From: Bacillota bacterium
GTDB lineage: Bacteria; Bacillota; Sulfobacillia; Sulfobacillales; JAIMBI01
Length of the DNA: 64,000 nucleotides
Assembly (NCBI GenBank): GCA_021846505.1
Contig: JAJZWV010000010.1
Location: 17,922 to 81,921, forward strand
Reading direction: 5' to 3'
In this document: positions 34,069 through 41,988 of the stretch, piece by piece
Layout: each line of letters opens with the position of its first letter
Position numbering within the stretch: position 1 is the stretch's first letter
Notes under the pieces: model-generated
The model's database searches: none
Told to the model about the DNA's origin: nothing
Seen by the model: only the letters and a program-made list of their open reading frames with translations
Position numbers and translations under genes: made by a program

Positions 34069-34096
34069 TTGCAGTGTTTTAAGAGCATACTATAGT
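34069..34096 (+). promoter_or_regulatory. Promoter for the membrane-anchored protein gene
   Basis: The -35 TTGCAG (34069-34074), a 16-base spacer and the -10 TATAGT (34091-34096) form a good housekeeping promoter in an AT-rich pocket. Transcription would start about 100 bases before the start chosen for the next gene. Confidence 0.6.
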
Positions 34097-34201
34097 TAGG
34101 AGGCGCTGACTTCAACAGGGACTGGGTGCTTTGGGGCGCCCTGGATGATGCCCCACGGGAATCGGATGAGAAGAAGCGCCGCGAGTGAGGAGGCCGATAG
34201 G

Positions 34202-34870
34202 GTGGCACACAGCAAGAGTGGGCTGGCCCGCGCGCTGGAGGGGGCGCGCGGCCGCTGGGGCCGGGTCCCCCGCCGCTGGCGCCCGCCTTTCTTGGGCGCC
34301 CTGCTGGCGGGGCTCGGACTGGCGGCTTCCGGGCTGGGCTTCGTGGGCCTCCAGGTGGGAGCTGGCCCAATGTCCCTCGGTGCGGGCCACTCGTCCACCG
34401 TATCGATAACTGCTCCGGTGAGTCGTTGGGTGTATTTTGGCTACACGACGCTGGTGAACCCCACCAGCGCCCCCATCACCCTGGTGGCGGCCGCACCGGC
34501 CGACTATCCTCAGCACGCGCGCGTGCGCCTGCTCATCGCGCCCAACACGGAGGCGATGCGGTTCAATGGGGTGCGCCCGCTTCCGCGCCGTGCTGCCTCG
34601 CTGCCGCTGGTGATTCCGCCCCATACAAAAATCTGGCGGTATCTGGTGGGCGTGGCGATCAAGACCACTCGCCCCGAGTATGCGGCAGTATGGGGCGTGC
34701 AGTTGGCCTATTGGTGGCGCGGCGGGTTTTACCATGATTTCATCGCGATGGGCGATGTAGTGTGCCCCAAGCCGGGTCCCGCCTGCCAGTCGTTTGCGGC
34801 ACAGCAGCCCACCTCATCTGGCTGGCCCCCGTCGGGTGCGCTCCTAAATCAGCGGCCCGTGCACTCATGA
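34202..34870 (+). CDS. Membrane-anchored protein of unknown function
   Basis: This 222-residue protein has a basic N-terminus, one membrane segment (PPFLGALLAGLGLAASGLGF) and a beta-rich exterior domain (RWVYFGYTTLVNPTSAPITL, WRYLVGVAIKTTRPEYAAVW). Two late Cys residues (VVCPKPGPACQSF) could form a disulfide. The GTG at 34202 is chosen because AGGAGG lies eight bases upstream; an ATG at 34145 would add 19 residues of low-quality sequence. The family is not recognised. Confidence 0.6.
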   Translation: MAHSKSGLARALEGARGRWGRVPRRWRPPFLGALLAGLGLAASGLGFVGLQVGAGPMSLGAGHSSTVSITAPVSRWVYFGYTTLVNPTSAPITLVAAAPADYPQHARVRLLIAPNTEAMRFNGVRPLPRRAASLPLVIPPHTKIWRYLVGVAIKTTRPEYAAVWGVQLAYWWRGGFYHDFIAMGDVVCPKPGPACQSFAAQQPTSSGWPPSGALLNQRPVHS

Positions 34871-35415
34871 GTGCCCCGCACTGGGTGTCTCCGCCTGGGC
34901 GCAGGTAGCTCGCCACAGCCGACGGGCGGCTCGTCAGCCTGCAAAAAGTTGTTCAGACCGCATTGCTGCAGTCACCCATCGATGGCCGACGCGCTGGCAG
35001 CCCGGCTGTCGTTGTGGCTCCCGGGGCAGAGAATCAAGCGGAAGGTTTTGTGAGCGGCCTTCAGCTAGCTGGCAAACAGCTGGACCGTGTGCCACAGCAT
35101 GTGGTGGGTCGCCATGCCCTGCAGCCGCAGCACGGGCGCGTGAATCGCGGCCTGTGGGAGGAGCGTCGAAGCAGCGCGGCGCCCAGGGACTTGGGGAGCC
35201 GCACCGAAACCCCGCGGCGGACGTGCCGGTGATGAGCGCGCGGCGTGGGGTGAAGGAGGTCCCAATGCACGCCATTCGTCCGAGAAGACTACAAGCGGGC
35301 TGACGGCGCTTCGCCCGCACCCATGAGGCCAAGCCGCCGCGCGAGTAGACGGCGCGGGCAGGTGGTAAGGTGGCGAAAGACACGAAACACGAAAGACACG
35401 AAGGAGAGATGCGCG
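34871..35415. other. 545-base stretch without an intact gene; possible decayed coding remnant
   Basis: On the minus strand, fragments such as SDEWRALG, HAPVLRLQGMATHHMLWHTV and AHKTFRLILCPGSHNDSRAA look protein-like but fall in different frames with stops between them. This suggests an old mobile-element or unknown gene remnant; I cannot name it. No thiamine-pyrophosphate riboswitch consensus was found before thiM. An exact 12-base repeat GAAAGACACGAA occurs at 35375-35386 and 35391-35402, just upstream of the thiM ribosome site. Confidence 0.35.
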
Positions 35416-36249
35416 ATGACACCGAGCCGCTGGGTTTCCCAGGTAGCGGCGCAGCACCCGCTGGTGATGAACATCACCAACCTGGTGGCGATGAACTTTT
35501 CGGCCAACGTGCTGCTGGCCGCAGGCGCCGCGCCGGTGATGAGCCACGCGCGGGAAGAAGTGGAGGACATGGCGGCTGTAGCCGACGCGCTGGTGCTGAA
35601 CATCGGGACGCTGGAGCCAGTCTGGGTGGAGGCCATGCATGCGGCGGCCCGGGTAGCCGCGGCGCGCCACATTCCGGTGGTGCTGGACCCGGTGGGTGTG
35701 GGCGCCACGCCGTACCGCACGAAAGTTGCCGAGGAACTGCTGGCCACGGGCTGGATGAGCATCGTGCGCGGCAACGCCGGAGAGCTCCAGGCGCTGGGCG
35801 GCGCAAGAGGCGCCGTGCGCGGGGTGGATGCGGCCGCCGGCGCGCTGGGTGGCCAGGACCTTGCCCGCTGGGCGCGCCGCCACCACCTGATGGCGATAGC
35901 CACCGGCCCGGTGGATATCGCATCGGATGGGGCGTCGGTGGTGCGGGTGGCCAACGGGCATCCGCTCATGGCTCGCGTGACGGCCACCGGCTGCAGCCTC
36001 AGCGCCCTTGTGGGGGCGCTCGCGGCGGTCGCCGCGCCAGAGCAGCGGCTCGAGGCGAGCGCGGCCGCGCTGGCGCTGTTCGGGGTCGCCGGGGAGCAGG
36101 CGGCGGAGTCCGCCGCCGGCCCCGGGACCTTTCAGCCGGCGCTGTTGGACGCCCTCGATTCTCTATCGAGTGGCCCCGAAGCGCTGGACGCGCGGGCGCG
36201 CATCACGTCAGAGGCTGCCCGCGCCGCCAGCTCCAGCGCGCTCGGCTAG
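35416..36249 (+). CDS. thiM: Hydroxyethylthiazole kinase
   Basis: This 277-residue thiazole-salvage kinase opens with HPLVMNITNLVAMNFSANVL and ALVLNIGTL. It has the conserved VVLDPVGVGATPYRT, a nucleotide-side SIVRGNAGEL and the catalytic-end VTATGCSLSALVGAL. In the family the Cys-containing loop (GTGCxxSA) ends the active site; here it reads ATGCSLSA. It phosphorylates hydroxyethylthiazole for thiamine synthesis. GGAG lies nine bases before the ATG. No other thi gene is in the window. Its stop overlaps that of the convergent flavoenzyme gene. Confidence 0.92.
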   Translation: MTPSRWVSQVAAQHPLVMNITNLVAMNFSANVLLAAGAAPVMSHAREEVEDMAAVADALVLNIGTLEPVWVEAMHAAARVAAARHIPVVLDPVGVGATPYRTKVAEELLATGWMSIVRGNAGELQALGGARGAVRGVDAAAGALGGQDLARWARRHHLMAIATGPVDIASDGASVVRVANGHPLMARVTATGCSLSALVGALAAVAAPEQRLEASAAALALFGVAGEQAAESAAGPGTFQPALLDALDSLSSGPEALDARARITSEAARAASSSALG

Positions 36250-37322
36250 CCGTGCGCCGCTAGCTCCGCCAGCGTGGGATAGTCGGTGTAGCCGTGGGCG
36301 TCTCCCCCGTAAAACGTGCTGCGGTCGGGGGTGTTGAGGGGAGCACCCTGCCGGAGGCGCTCCACGAGGTCGGGGTTCGCCAGTGACCAGGCGGCGATCG
36401 AGGCGATGTCAGCCCGCCCCGCCTCGACGTCGGCGGCAATCTGCTCGCGGGGCCGCCCGGCGCGGTTCACCACCAGGGGCTCCGGCCACATCCGCCGAAT
36501 TTCGTCCAGAAAGTCGTCGGGGCCGCGGTGCATCACATGCAGATACGCCAGGTTCAGGCGGCGCAGCGCGGGAATCAGGGCGCGGTACACGTCCAGGCCG
36601 CTCGGGCCCTCGCTGATGCCGGCGGCGGTATTGCCGGGGGAGATGCGAAACCCGGTGCGATCCGAGCCAATTTCCGCCGCCACCGCCTCGGCCACCTCGA
36701 TGCCAAAGCGGGCGCGGCAAGCGGGTCCGCCGCCGTACTCATCCGTGCGAAGGTTTGCGTTTTCGGCCAGGAACTGGTGCACGATGTAGCCGTTGGCGCC
36801 ATGGATCTCCACGCCGTCGGCCCCGGCCTGAATGGCCGCCGCCGCCGCGCGGCGAAAGTCGTCGACCGTGGCGCGGACCTCGGCGGTGGACAGCGCGCGG
36901 GGCACCGGGATGTCCTTCAAGCCCTGAAGGGTGAACATTTGGATGCCCGGCGCCAGTGCAGACGGCGCAACCGGCTGGCGGTGGTGCGGGGTGTTGTCGG
37001 GGTGCGACACGCGCCCCACATGCATGAGCTGGATCACCAGGCGGGCTCCGGCCGCGTGCACGCGGTCCGCCACCTGCTTCCACCCCGCAATGTGGGCGTC
37101 GGTGTAGATTCCTGGGGTGAAAAGGTACCCCTGCCCGTCCGCGGACGGCTGCGTGCCTTCCGTGATCAAGAGGCCCATGGAGGCGCGCTGGAAGTAGTAC
37201 AGTGCGGCCAGCTTGCCGGGGGTGCCGTCGGCCTGGGCCCGGCTGCGGGTCATGGGAGCCATGGCAAGGCGGTGGGGCAGCTGCATGCGGCCCACGGTGA
37301 TGGGGCTCCAAAGCTTGGTCAT
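36246..37322 (-). CDS. Old Yellow Enzyme family alkene reductase (NemA-like)
   Basis: This 358-residue FMN enzyme has HRLAMAPMTRSRAQADG, the flavin-region GLLITEGTQPSADGQGY, VIQLMHVGRVSHPD and the active-site block GADGVEIHGANGYIVHQFLA. GFRISPGNTAAG and the phosphate-binding end follow. These enzymes reduce activated double bonds and nitro-compounds with NADPH. A clean GGAGGA ribosome site precedes the ATG. A palindrome overlapping the promoter suggests repression by an electrophile-sensing regulator. Confidence 0.93.
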   Translation of the reverse strand: MTKLWSPITVGRMQLPHRLAMAPMTRSRAQADGTPGKLAALYYFQRASMGLLITEGTQPSADGQGYLFTPGIYTDAHIAGWKQVADRVHAAGARLVIQLMHVGRVSHPDNTPHHRQPVAPSALAPGIQMFTLQGLKDIPVPRALSTAEVRATVDDFRRAAAAAIQAGADGVEIHGANGYIVHQFLAENANLRTDEYGGGPACRARFGIEVAEAVAAEIGSDRTGFRISPGNTAAGISEGPSGLDVYRALIPALRRLNLAYLHVMHRGPDDFLDEIRRMWPEPLVVNRAGRPREQIAADVEAGRADIASIAAWSLANPDLVERLRQGAPLNTPDRSTFYGGDAHGYTDYPTLAELAAHG

Positions 37323-37358
37323 GATTCACTTCCTCCTCGGAACGGCGTTCCGCAAGCT

Positions 37359-37387
37359 ATCATATCACAATACACAGTACGTTGTAT
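37359..37387 (-). promoter_or_regulatory. -10 element and palindromic operator of the alkene reductase gene
   Basis: The minus-strand -10 TATGAT (37359-37364) is preceded by the 18-base dyad ATACA-N8-TGTAT (37370-37387, centre GTAC), which would occupy the spacer and -35. This is a typical repressor site; the regulator is not in the immediate neighbourhood. The rest of 37388-37613 shows no gene. Confidence 0.55.
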
Positions 37388-37613
37388 AGTGCCATCTGCC
37401 AATGCTCCAGCCGCTGGCTGGGGATGGCCCCAGGGTCGCCGACGGTAAGTGGGCCCCGCCCCGTTGACCCACCGGCGGCGAGCCAGTAGCATTAATCCAA
37501 TATCCGTGGCTGGACAGCCGGAGGTGCCGCTGTGAGGCTCCACACCACTACCTAACCAACGGGGTTGCTTCGGCGCGGCCGAGGCTGCCCCCATCATGAA
37601 GGGGGCATAGGTT

Positions 37614-38822
37614 GTGGTGCGCATGGGGCCTTTGGTGCTCCGCGTCAGCGGCGCCGCGGTCACGCTGGGCGACCGCCAAATTGTGCAGGATGTGTCGTTT
37701 CATGTCGCCCCGCTGGACCGAATCGGGGTGGTGGGGCCCAACGGCAGCGGAAAGTCTACGCTGCTGCGCCTGGCGGCTGGCCATCTGGCCCCCGACCGCG
37801 GCTCCGTGTGGTGGGCGGGCGGGCGCGCTCAGGTGGGCTATTTGCCTCAGGGAGAGCCGCCGACCAAAAGCTTCGGGATCGAGAAGCTCTGGCAGCCCGG
37901 CGTCCCGCCGGAGCGGGCGCGCCGGGCGCCGACAGCGTGGTCCGGCGGGCAGGTGATGCGCGCCCAGCTGGCACTGCTCCTCGCCGAGCCGGCGCCGGTG
38001 CTGCTGCTGGACGAGCCCACCAACCATCTGGATGTCGGCGGCCTCGAGTGGCTGGAGGCGGCGCTAGCGGCTTACCCGGGAGCCGTGCTGGTGGCGTCTC
38101 ACGACCGCCGCTTCTTAGAGCGCGTGGCCACCCGGATTCTCGCGGTGGAGGCGGGCCGGGTGCGTGCGTATGCCGGCGGCTACGCCGCCTATCAGCAGGA
38201 GCGCGAGCGGGAGGCCGCCCGCCAGCGCTTCGCCCACGAGCAGTATCAGGCCAAGCGCCGCCAGCTGGAGCGCGCCATCGCGGCCGAGCGCCAGCGTGCG
38301 CAGCAGGGCCGCGCCTCGCGCGTCAAGACCGGGGGTGACGCGGAGAAAGGCGCCAAGGCGCTTTATGCGACGAAGGGCCAAGCCGCCGCCAAGGCGGCTC
38401 AGGCCATGGAGCGGCGGCTGGCGCGGCTCGAGGCCCCGGCGCCCATCGTGCCGACCCCGATGGCGTGGGAGCTCCGAGCCCCCGGCAAAGGCGCGCGCCA
38501 GGTGATGGCCGCCGAAGGGCTGGGATTTCGGTATGGAGACGGGCCTTGGCTGTTCCGCGGCGCCAGCTTCACGGTCGCGCGGGGGGATCGGGTGGGGCTG
38601 GTGGGCCCCAACGGCGCCGGCAAAAGCACGCTGTTGGCGGTGCTGCGCGGAATCCTGCCGCCGTCTGAGGGCGAGGTGCGCCTGTCGCCCCGCCGCGTCG
38701 CCCATTTGGACCAGACCGCGGCGGACCAGATGCGCGACGCCCAATCGCTGTGGGACACGGTGGTGCCGCCGGGGGCTGGCGCGAGGGAGCGCGCCCAGGC
38801 GCGTCAGTGGTTGGGGCCCTGA
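37614..38822 (+). CDS. ABC-F family ATPase, N-terminal part (frame broken at end)
   Basis: This part has the first ABC domain with VGPNGSGKSTLLRL, a weak signature AWSGGQVMR and LLLDEPTNHLDVGGLEWL. A linker rich in Gln, Arg and Lys follows (the ABC-F interdomain helix). The second ABC domain opens with VGPNGAGKSTLL. ABC-F proteins act on ribosomes, for example in antibiotic protection, and have no membrane part. The frame ends at a TGA near 38822 just before the second signature motif. The missing part continues in another frame. AAGGGGG lies eight bases before the GTG start. Confidence 0.85.
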   Translation: MVRMGPLVLRVSGAAVTLGDRQIVQDVSFHVAPLDRIGVVGPNGSGKSTLLRLAAGHLAPDRGSVWWAGGRAQVGYLPQGEPPTKSFGIEKLWQPGVPPERARRAPTAWSGGQVMRAQLALLLAEPAPVLLLDEPTNHLDVGGLEWLEAALAAYPGAVLVASHDRRFLERVATRILAVEAGRVRAYAGGYAAYQQEREREAARQRFAHEQYQAKRRQLERAIAAERQRAQQGRASRVKTGGDAEKGAKALYATKGQAAAKAAQAMERRLARLEAPAPIVPTPMAWELRAPGKGARQVMAAEGLGFRYGDGPWLFRGASFTVARGDRVGLVGPNGAGKSTLLAVLRGILPPSEGEVRLSPRRVAHLDQTAADQMRDAQSLWDTVVPPGAGARERAQARQWLGP

Positions 38823-39289
38823 AGTTTTCCGGCGATCGGGTGCATCAGGCGGTGGGCACCTTGTCGGGCGGCGAGCGCGTGCGGGCGAAGCTGGCGGAGC
38901 TGCTGGCCGCCGCGCCGGAGGTGCTGGTGCTGGATGAGCCCACTAACCACCTGGACGCGGAAAGCCGCGAGGTGGTCGAGGACGCGCTGGCGGCATACGG
39001 CGGCACCCTGCTGCTGGTGTCGCACGACCGCGCACTCCTGGACCGGGTGGCCACACGGCTGTTGGTGTTCAGCGAGGGACACCTGCTGCCCGTGTTTTCC
39101 TCATATGCCGCGTGGCAGCAGCAAAAGCCGCCGACCGCGGACGAGCGCCTGGTGATGGAGGTGCGCCTGGCCGTCCTGGCCGGCGAGATGGCCAAGGTGG
39201 CGGGGGTGGGCCCCGCGGCCGCTGTGGAGCGGGAGCGCCTCGGCCAAGAATTTATTGCGCTGCGCCAATCGCTGGACCGGGACCGATAA
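38819..39289 (+). pseudogene. ABC-F family ATPase, C-terminal part (frameshifted fragment)
   Basis: This frame continues the preceding protein with ALKFSGDRVHQAVGTLSGGE, the Walker B VLVLDEPTNHLDAESREVVE and the switch LLVSHDRALLDRVATRL. Joining QWLG to ALKF needs one extra G in the run TTGGGGCC (about 38812-38818), so a single-base loss explains the break. The whole protein would have about 558 residues, normal for ABC-F. It may be an inactivated gene or a base-level sequence error. Confidence 0.8.
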
Positions 39290-39330
39290 CGGCGGCGGAG
39301 CTCGAGGGGATCCTCACTTCGAGAATCAAG

Positions 39331-39377
39331 CCGGCCGCTGCTTCGCTCCGGGGTCGGAGCGAAGCAGCGGCGGCCGG
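39331..39377. terminator. Strong bidirectional hairpin between convergent genes
   Basis: A perfect 17-base stem (CCGCTGCTTCGCTCCG with its complement) closes on a GGGT loop, with extra pairing of outer GC bases. It lies between the ABC-F stop and the stop of the convergent small gene. There is no U tract on either side. Confidence 0.65.
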
Positions 39378-39390
39378 TCACCCGGACTCT

Positions 39391-39624
39391 CTAGGGCAAA
39401 GCAGACAGCAGGACCGCCTCGGCGGTAGCCAGCGGCGTGGCGGGCGTGCCGGGCTGGCCGATGAAGGTGAGCTGGTAGGAGACCCCCCGGTATCGGGTTT
39501 GCACGGTCACGATGGACTGCCCGGTGCTTTGGGCGAGGGATTGCGACTGAATCGCGTGGCCCTGCACGGACGACGTCGTAGCGTTGGGGCCGAAGATTTG
39601 CATCGGCAGAGCGGTCTCCATCAT
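39391..39624 (-). CDS. Small protein, probably the C-terminal part of the upstream lipoprotein
   Basis: This 77-residue frame (METALPMQIFGPNATTSSVQ, then TVQTRYRGVSYQLTFIGQPG) overlaps the lipoprotein stop as ATGA. Its content continues the preceding protein naturally (LTYQGAHGTFQ then METALP), in the style of DUF4367-like lipoprotein ends. A single missing base near 39622 would fuse the two. It could also be a genuinely separate, coupled gene, but it has no signal peptide of its own. Confidence 0.5.
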   Translation of the reverse strand: MMETALPMQIFGPNATTSSVQGHAIQSQSLAQSTGQSIVTVQTRYRGVSYQLTFIGQPGTPATPLATAEAVLLSALP

Positions 39625-39919
39625 TGGAACGTGCCGTGGGCGCCTTGATACGTCAGCGTGATCTGCGTGTTTTTGGGCCGCAGGGCCGCCGTCGGCGGCA
39701 GGCTGACGTAGACGCTGGTCCGCCGATAGCCAGCGGTCACGGACGGGACGCCGACAGGAAACTTGACATACCGATCGGCGTTGGCCACCGAGGGGTCAAA
39801 GAAGGACTTGGTGTGAAGCTTCGGCGGGGCGGGATGCGGGGCGCTGGCGGCCGTGCCGCACCCCGCCAGCAGGATCAGCAAAAGTCCCGCAGCCAGCGCG
39901 GTGGGGACCGGTGAGACAT
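39621..39919 (-). CDS. Putative lipoprotein (frame disturbed near the start)
   Basis: The mature part (KSFFDPSVANADRYVKFPVG, YRRTSVYVSLPPTAALRPKN) follows a lipobox LLLILLAGCGT. The ATG at 39919, with a perfect AGAAGGAGG site, is in a different frame from the lipobox. One missing C in the CCCC run near 39908 would restore MSHRSP-ALAAGLLLILLAGC. In the present frame the nearest usable start would be a CTG at 39896. The function is unknown; a DUF4367-like fold is possible. Confidence 0.5.
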
Positions 39920-39948
39920 GGGACGCACCTCCTTCTGACGATGGGAGA

Positions 39949-40488
39949 TCAGTTGTATTGGTACAGGTATCCCGCCTTGCCCACGCTGAAAGTGCTGGTG
40001 GGGCACATGGAAGATCCCGAGGAAATCCACATGTCACTGTATAGGGGCCTGCTGTTCGAGAGGCCCGTGGCTCCCAGATCGATGGTGACTCCGACGGTGA
40101 AGGAGATAGGCTTGCAAAGAAAACCGGGATAGTACACCCCGGCTGTGTTGCCGCGAATCATGCAATACGGTCCGTAGTAAGCAGATCCCGCTCCGGGGCA
40201 TGACCCTGCGTTCACTTTGGCCGTGTGGAGATACATGTGAGAAGAGCTGTACACGGTGACAGTTTGGGTCCAGTCGAACTGGTAGTTGCCGATATCGGAC
40301 CCTCCCCCGGTGGTGCCTCCGATGCAGGCGGTGTCCGTGTTGACCCCGTTAGAAACGCAAATGATGGCGAGGTCGGTGCCGCCGCCGCCTACGGTCTGCG
40401 GTGTGGCGGCAAGGGCCGGTGGGATTGCCATCCCGGCCGCTAGCATCAAGCCGGCTAGCAATCCGACGAACCCTGTGAGCTGTCGCAT
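39949..40488 (-). CDS. Secreted protein of unknown function
   Basis: This 179-residue protein has a signal peptide (LTGFVGLLAGLMLAAGMAIP, cleavage after ALAA). The mature domain is rich in Gly, Thr, Ser and Tyr with six or so Cys (LAIICVSNGVNTDTACIGG, VNAGSCPGAGSAYYGPYCMI, SSGSSMCPTSTF). The even spacing suggests disulfides. The start at 40488 has GGAGG about five bases upstream. It lies immediately before the lipoprotein gene on the same strand. The family is not recognised. Confidence 0.65.
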   Translation of the reverse strand: MRQLTGFVGLLAGLMLAAGMAIPPALAATPQTVGGGGTDLAIICVSNGVNTDTACIGGTTGGGSDIGNYQFDWTQTVTVYSSSHMYLHTAKVNAGSCPGAGSAYYGPYCMIRGNTAGVYYPGFLCKPISFTVGVTIDLGATGLSNSRPLYSDMWISSGSSMCPTSTFSVGKAGYLYQYN

Positions 40489-40628
40489 GACAACCTCCCT
40501 GTCCCTATCGTTGACGAGGGGCTGGGCCGACGGATAGACTCCATCCAAATACGACTTGTTATTTAGCATCCCATCCAGATCTGCCGGTGTTTACTGTAAG
40601 TGACGGGGGTCATGAAAGGTGCTGCGGC

Positions 40629-41847
40629 GTGGTCGGCGCGAACCTGAGGCGGCTGCGGGCGCGCAGGGGGCTTACGCAAGAGCAACTGGCCGAGCCCGAA
40701 TACTCGCGGTCTTACGTCAGCCAAGTTGAGCACGACTTGATTTGTCTCAGCGCTGAGGCTCTGACCCATTTCGCCCAACGCCTCGGGGTGGACGCGGCCG
40801 AGTTGGCATCGGACGATGAGAGCGCCGAGCGCCAATTCTGGCGAGGGTACCGCCGTGCCCAGCGCTGTCGGCAGCGGGCGAGATGGCTGGAGTGGCACCG
40901 CAACTTGGCCGACGCCGCCCGGCTCGCCCGGCCACGCGGGGACCGGACCTGGGAAGCGCGGTGTTGGGTCGAGCGAGCCGAGGGATGGCGGACGCGCCAT
41001 CAGCCGCGCCGAGCAGTCGGCGCGTATTACCAAGCGCTGGCTCTGTACGACGCGGCCGCCGCGCCGCTGGGGGCTCTCTGGATCGAGGTAGGTGGCTTGC
41101 ACCTGGCGATGGGGAGCCGGCCCCGGCGGGCCGAGCGCATCGGCAGGCGCCCGAGGCCGCGGGCCCCAGTGTCGAATGGCGCTGGCGCGCTCGAATGGGT
41201 TCGGCCTGGGCCTCCCTTCTCATGGGCGCCCGTGTTCGCGCGCGGATCCTATTTGGTCAGGTCGGGGCTGCCGTCGCCGAATTGGGGTACGCCGAGTGGG
41301 AGTCGCTGTCTCTCAGCGGGGAGGCTTTCTGCGTCTATGGCTCAGCCCCGGCGGAGGCGCTGGCTCAATTCCTGCGTGCGCGGGCGCTAGCCAGCGCAGT
41401 CCGTTCGGGCGCCGCGCTGGCCTCCGCCCAGCTCGGGGTGGGCCTGTGCCGCCTAGCAGTGGCGGACGAAGGCGGGCTGGATGACGTGCGGGCGGCGGGG
41501 CAGCTGTTTGACCAAGCAGGCCACCGCTTGGGTCTGGTGCGCGCGCTGCTGTGCTGCGGCCAGGCCGGCGAGGCTGAGCGACTCCCGGCCATTACGAGCC
41601 GAAGATGCGGCCATCGAACGGAATCGCTCTGTCCACCTGGATTCGGGAGGGGGCGCGGCTGGCCCACGCGCTGGCCCAGCCCGCTGACCCGCTGCGCGTC
41701 GCGGCGCTGGACGAGTGCGTGGGCGTCTGCCGTGGGCTTCAGCTCACCGCCGACACCTCGGCCACCCAGGAACTGCTGGCTTGGCTGCGCCAATATGGCT
41801 CCCAAGGCTTGAGCTGGCGCCTTACTGGAGCTAAGGCGGCCCAATAG
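40629..41847 (+). pseudogene. Broken XRE-family regulator with TPR-like C-terminal domain
   Basis: The N-terminus is an XRE helix-turn-helix (NLRRLRARRGLTQEQLAEPE, YSRSYVSQVEHDLICLSAEA). A helical repeat domain like those of Rgg/PlcR-type or TPR regulators follows (WVERAEGWRTRHQPRRAVGA, YYQALALYDAAAAPLGALWI). After about 41130 the sense moves to a second frame (RMGSAWASLLMGARVRARIL, SGAALASAQLGVGLCRLAVA). After about 41590 it moves to a third (LDECVGVCRGLQLTADTSAT, ending GAKAAQ at 41847). Each shift equals one missing base. The start may be the GTG at 40629 or 40587. Confidence 0.7.
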
Positions 41848-41988
41848 CCGATCTGGCGGCATTCCTCTCCTTGGGGCCAGCCTGCTGGCGATGCCGTGTC
41901 CGCCTGCTTCACCAATGTGGCACAATTAGGCGCTGGATGGAGCAGTACGGGAGGCGGGGCCGGCGCCGGCGGTGCCAAGGAGGCAGCC

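Noticed and set aside
35323..35415. Possible thiamine-pyrophosphate riboswitch before thiM
   Set aside because: Neither the CUGAGA nor the ACCUGAU-type core elements are present.
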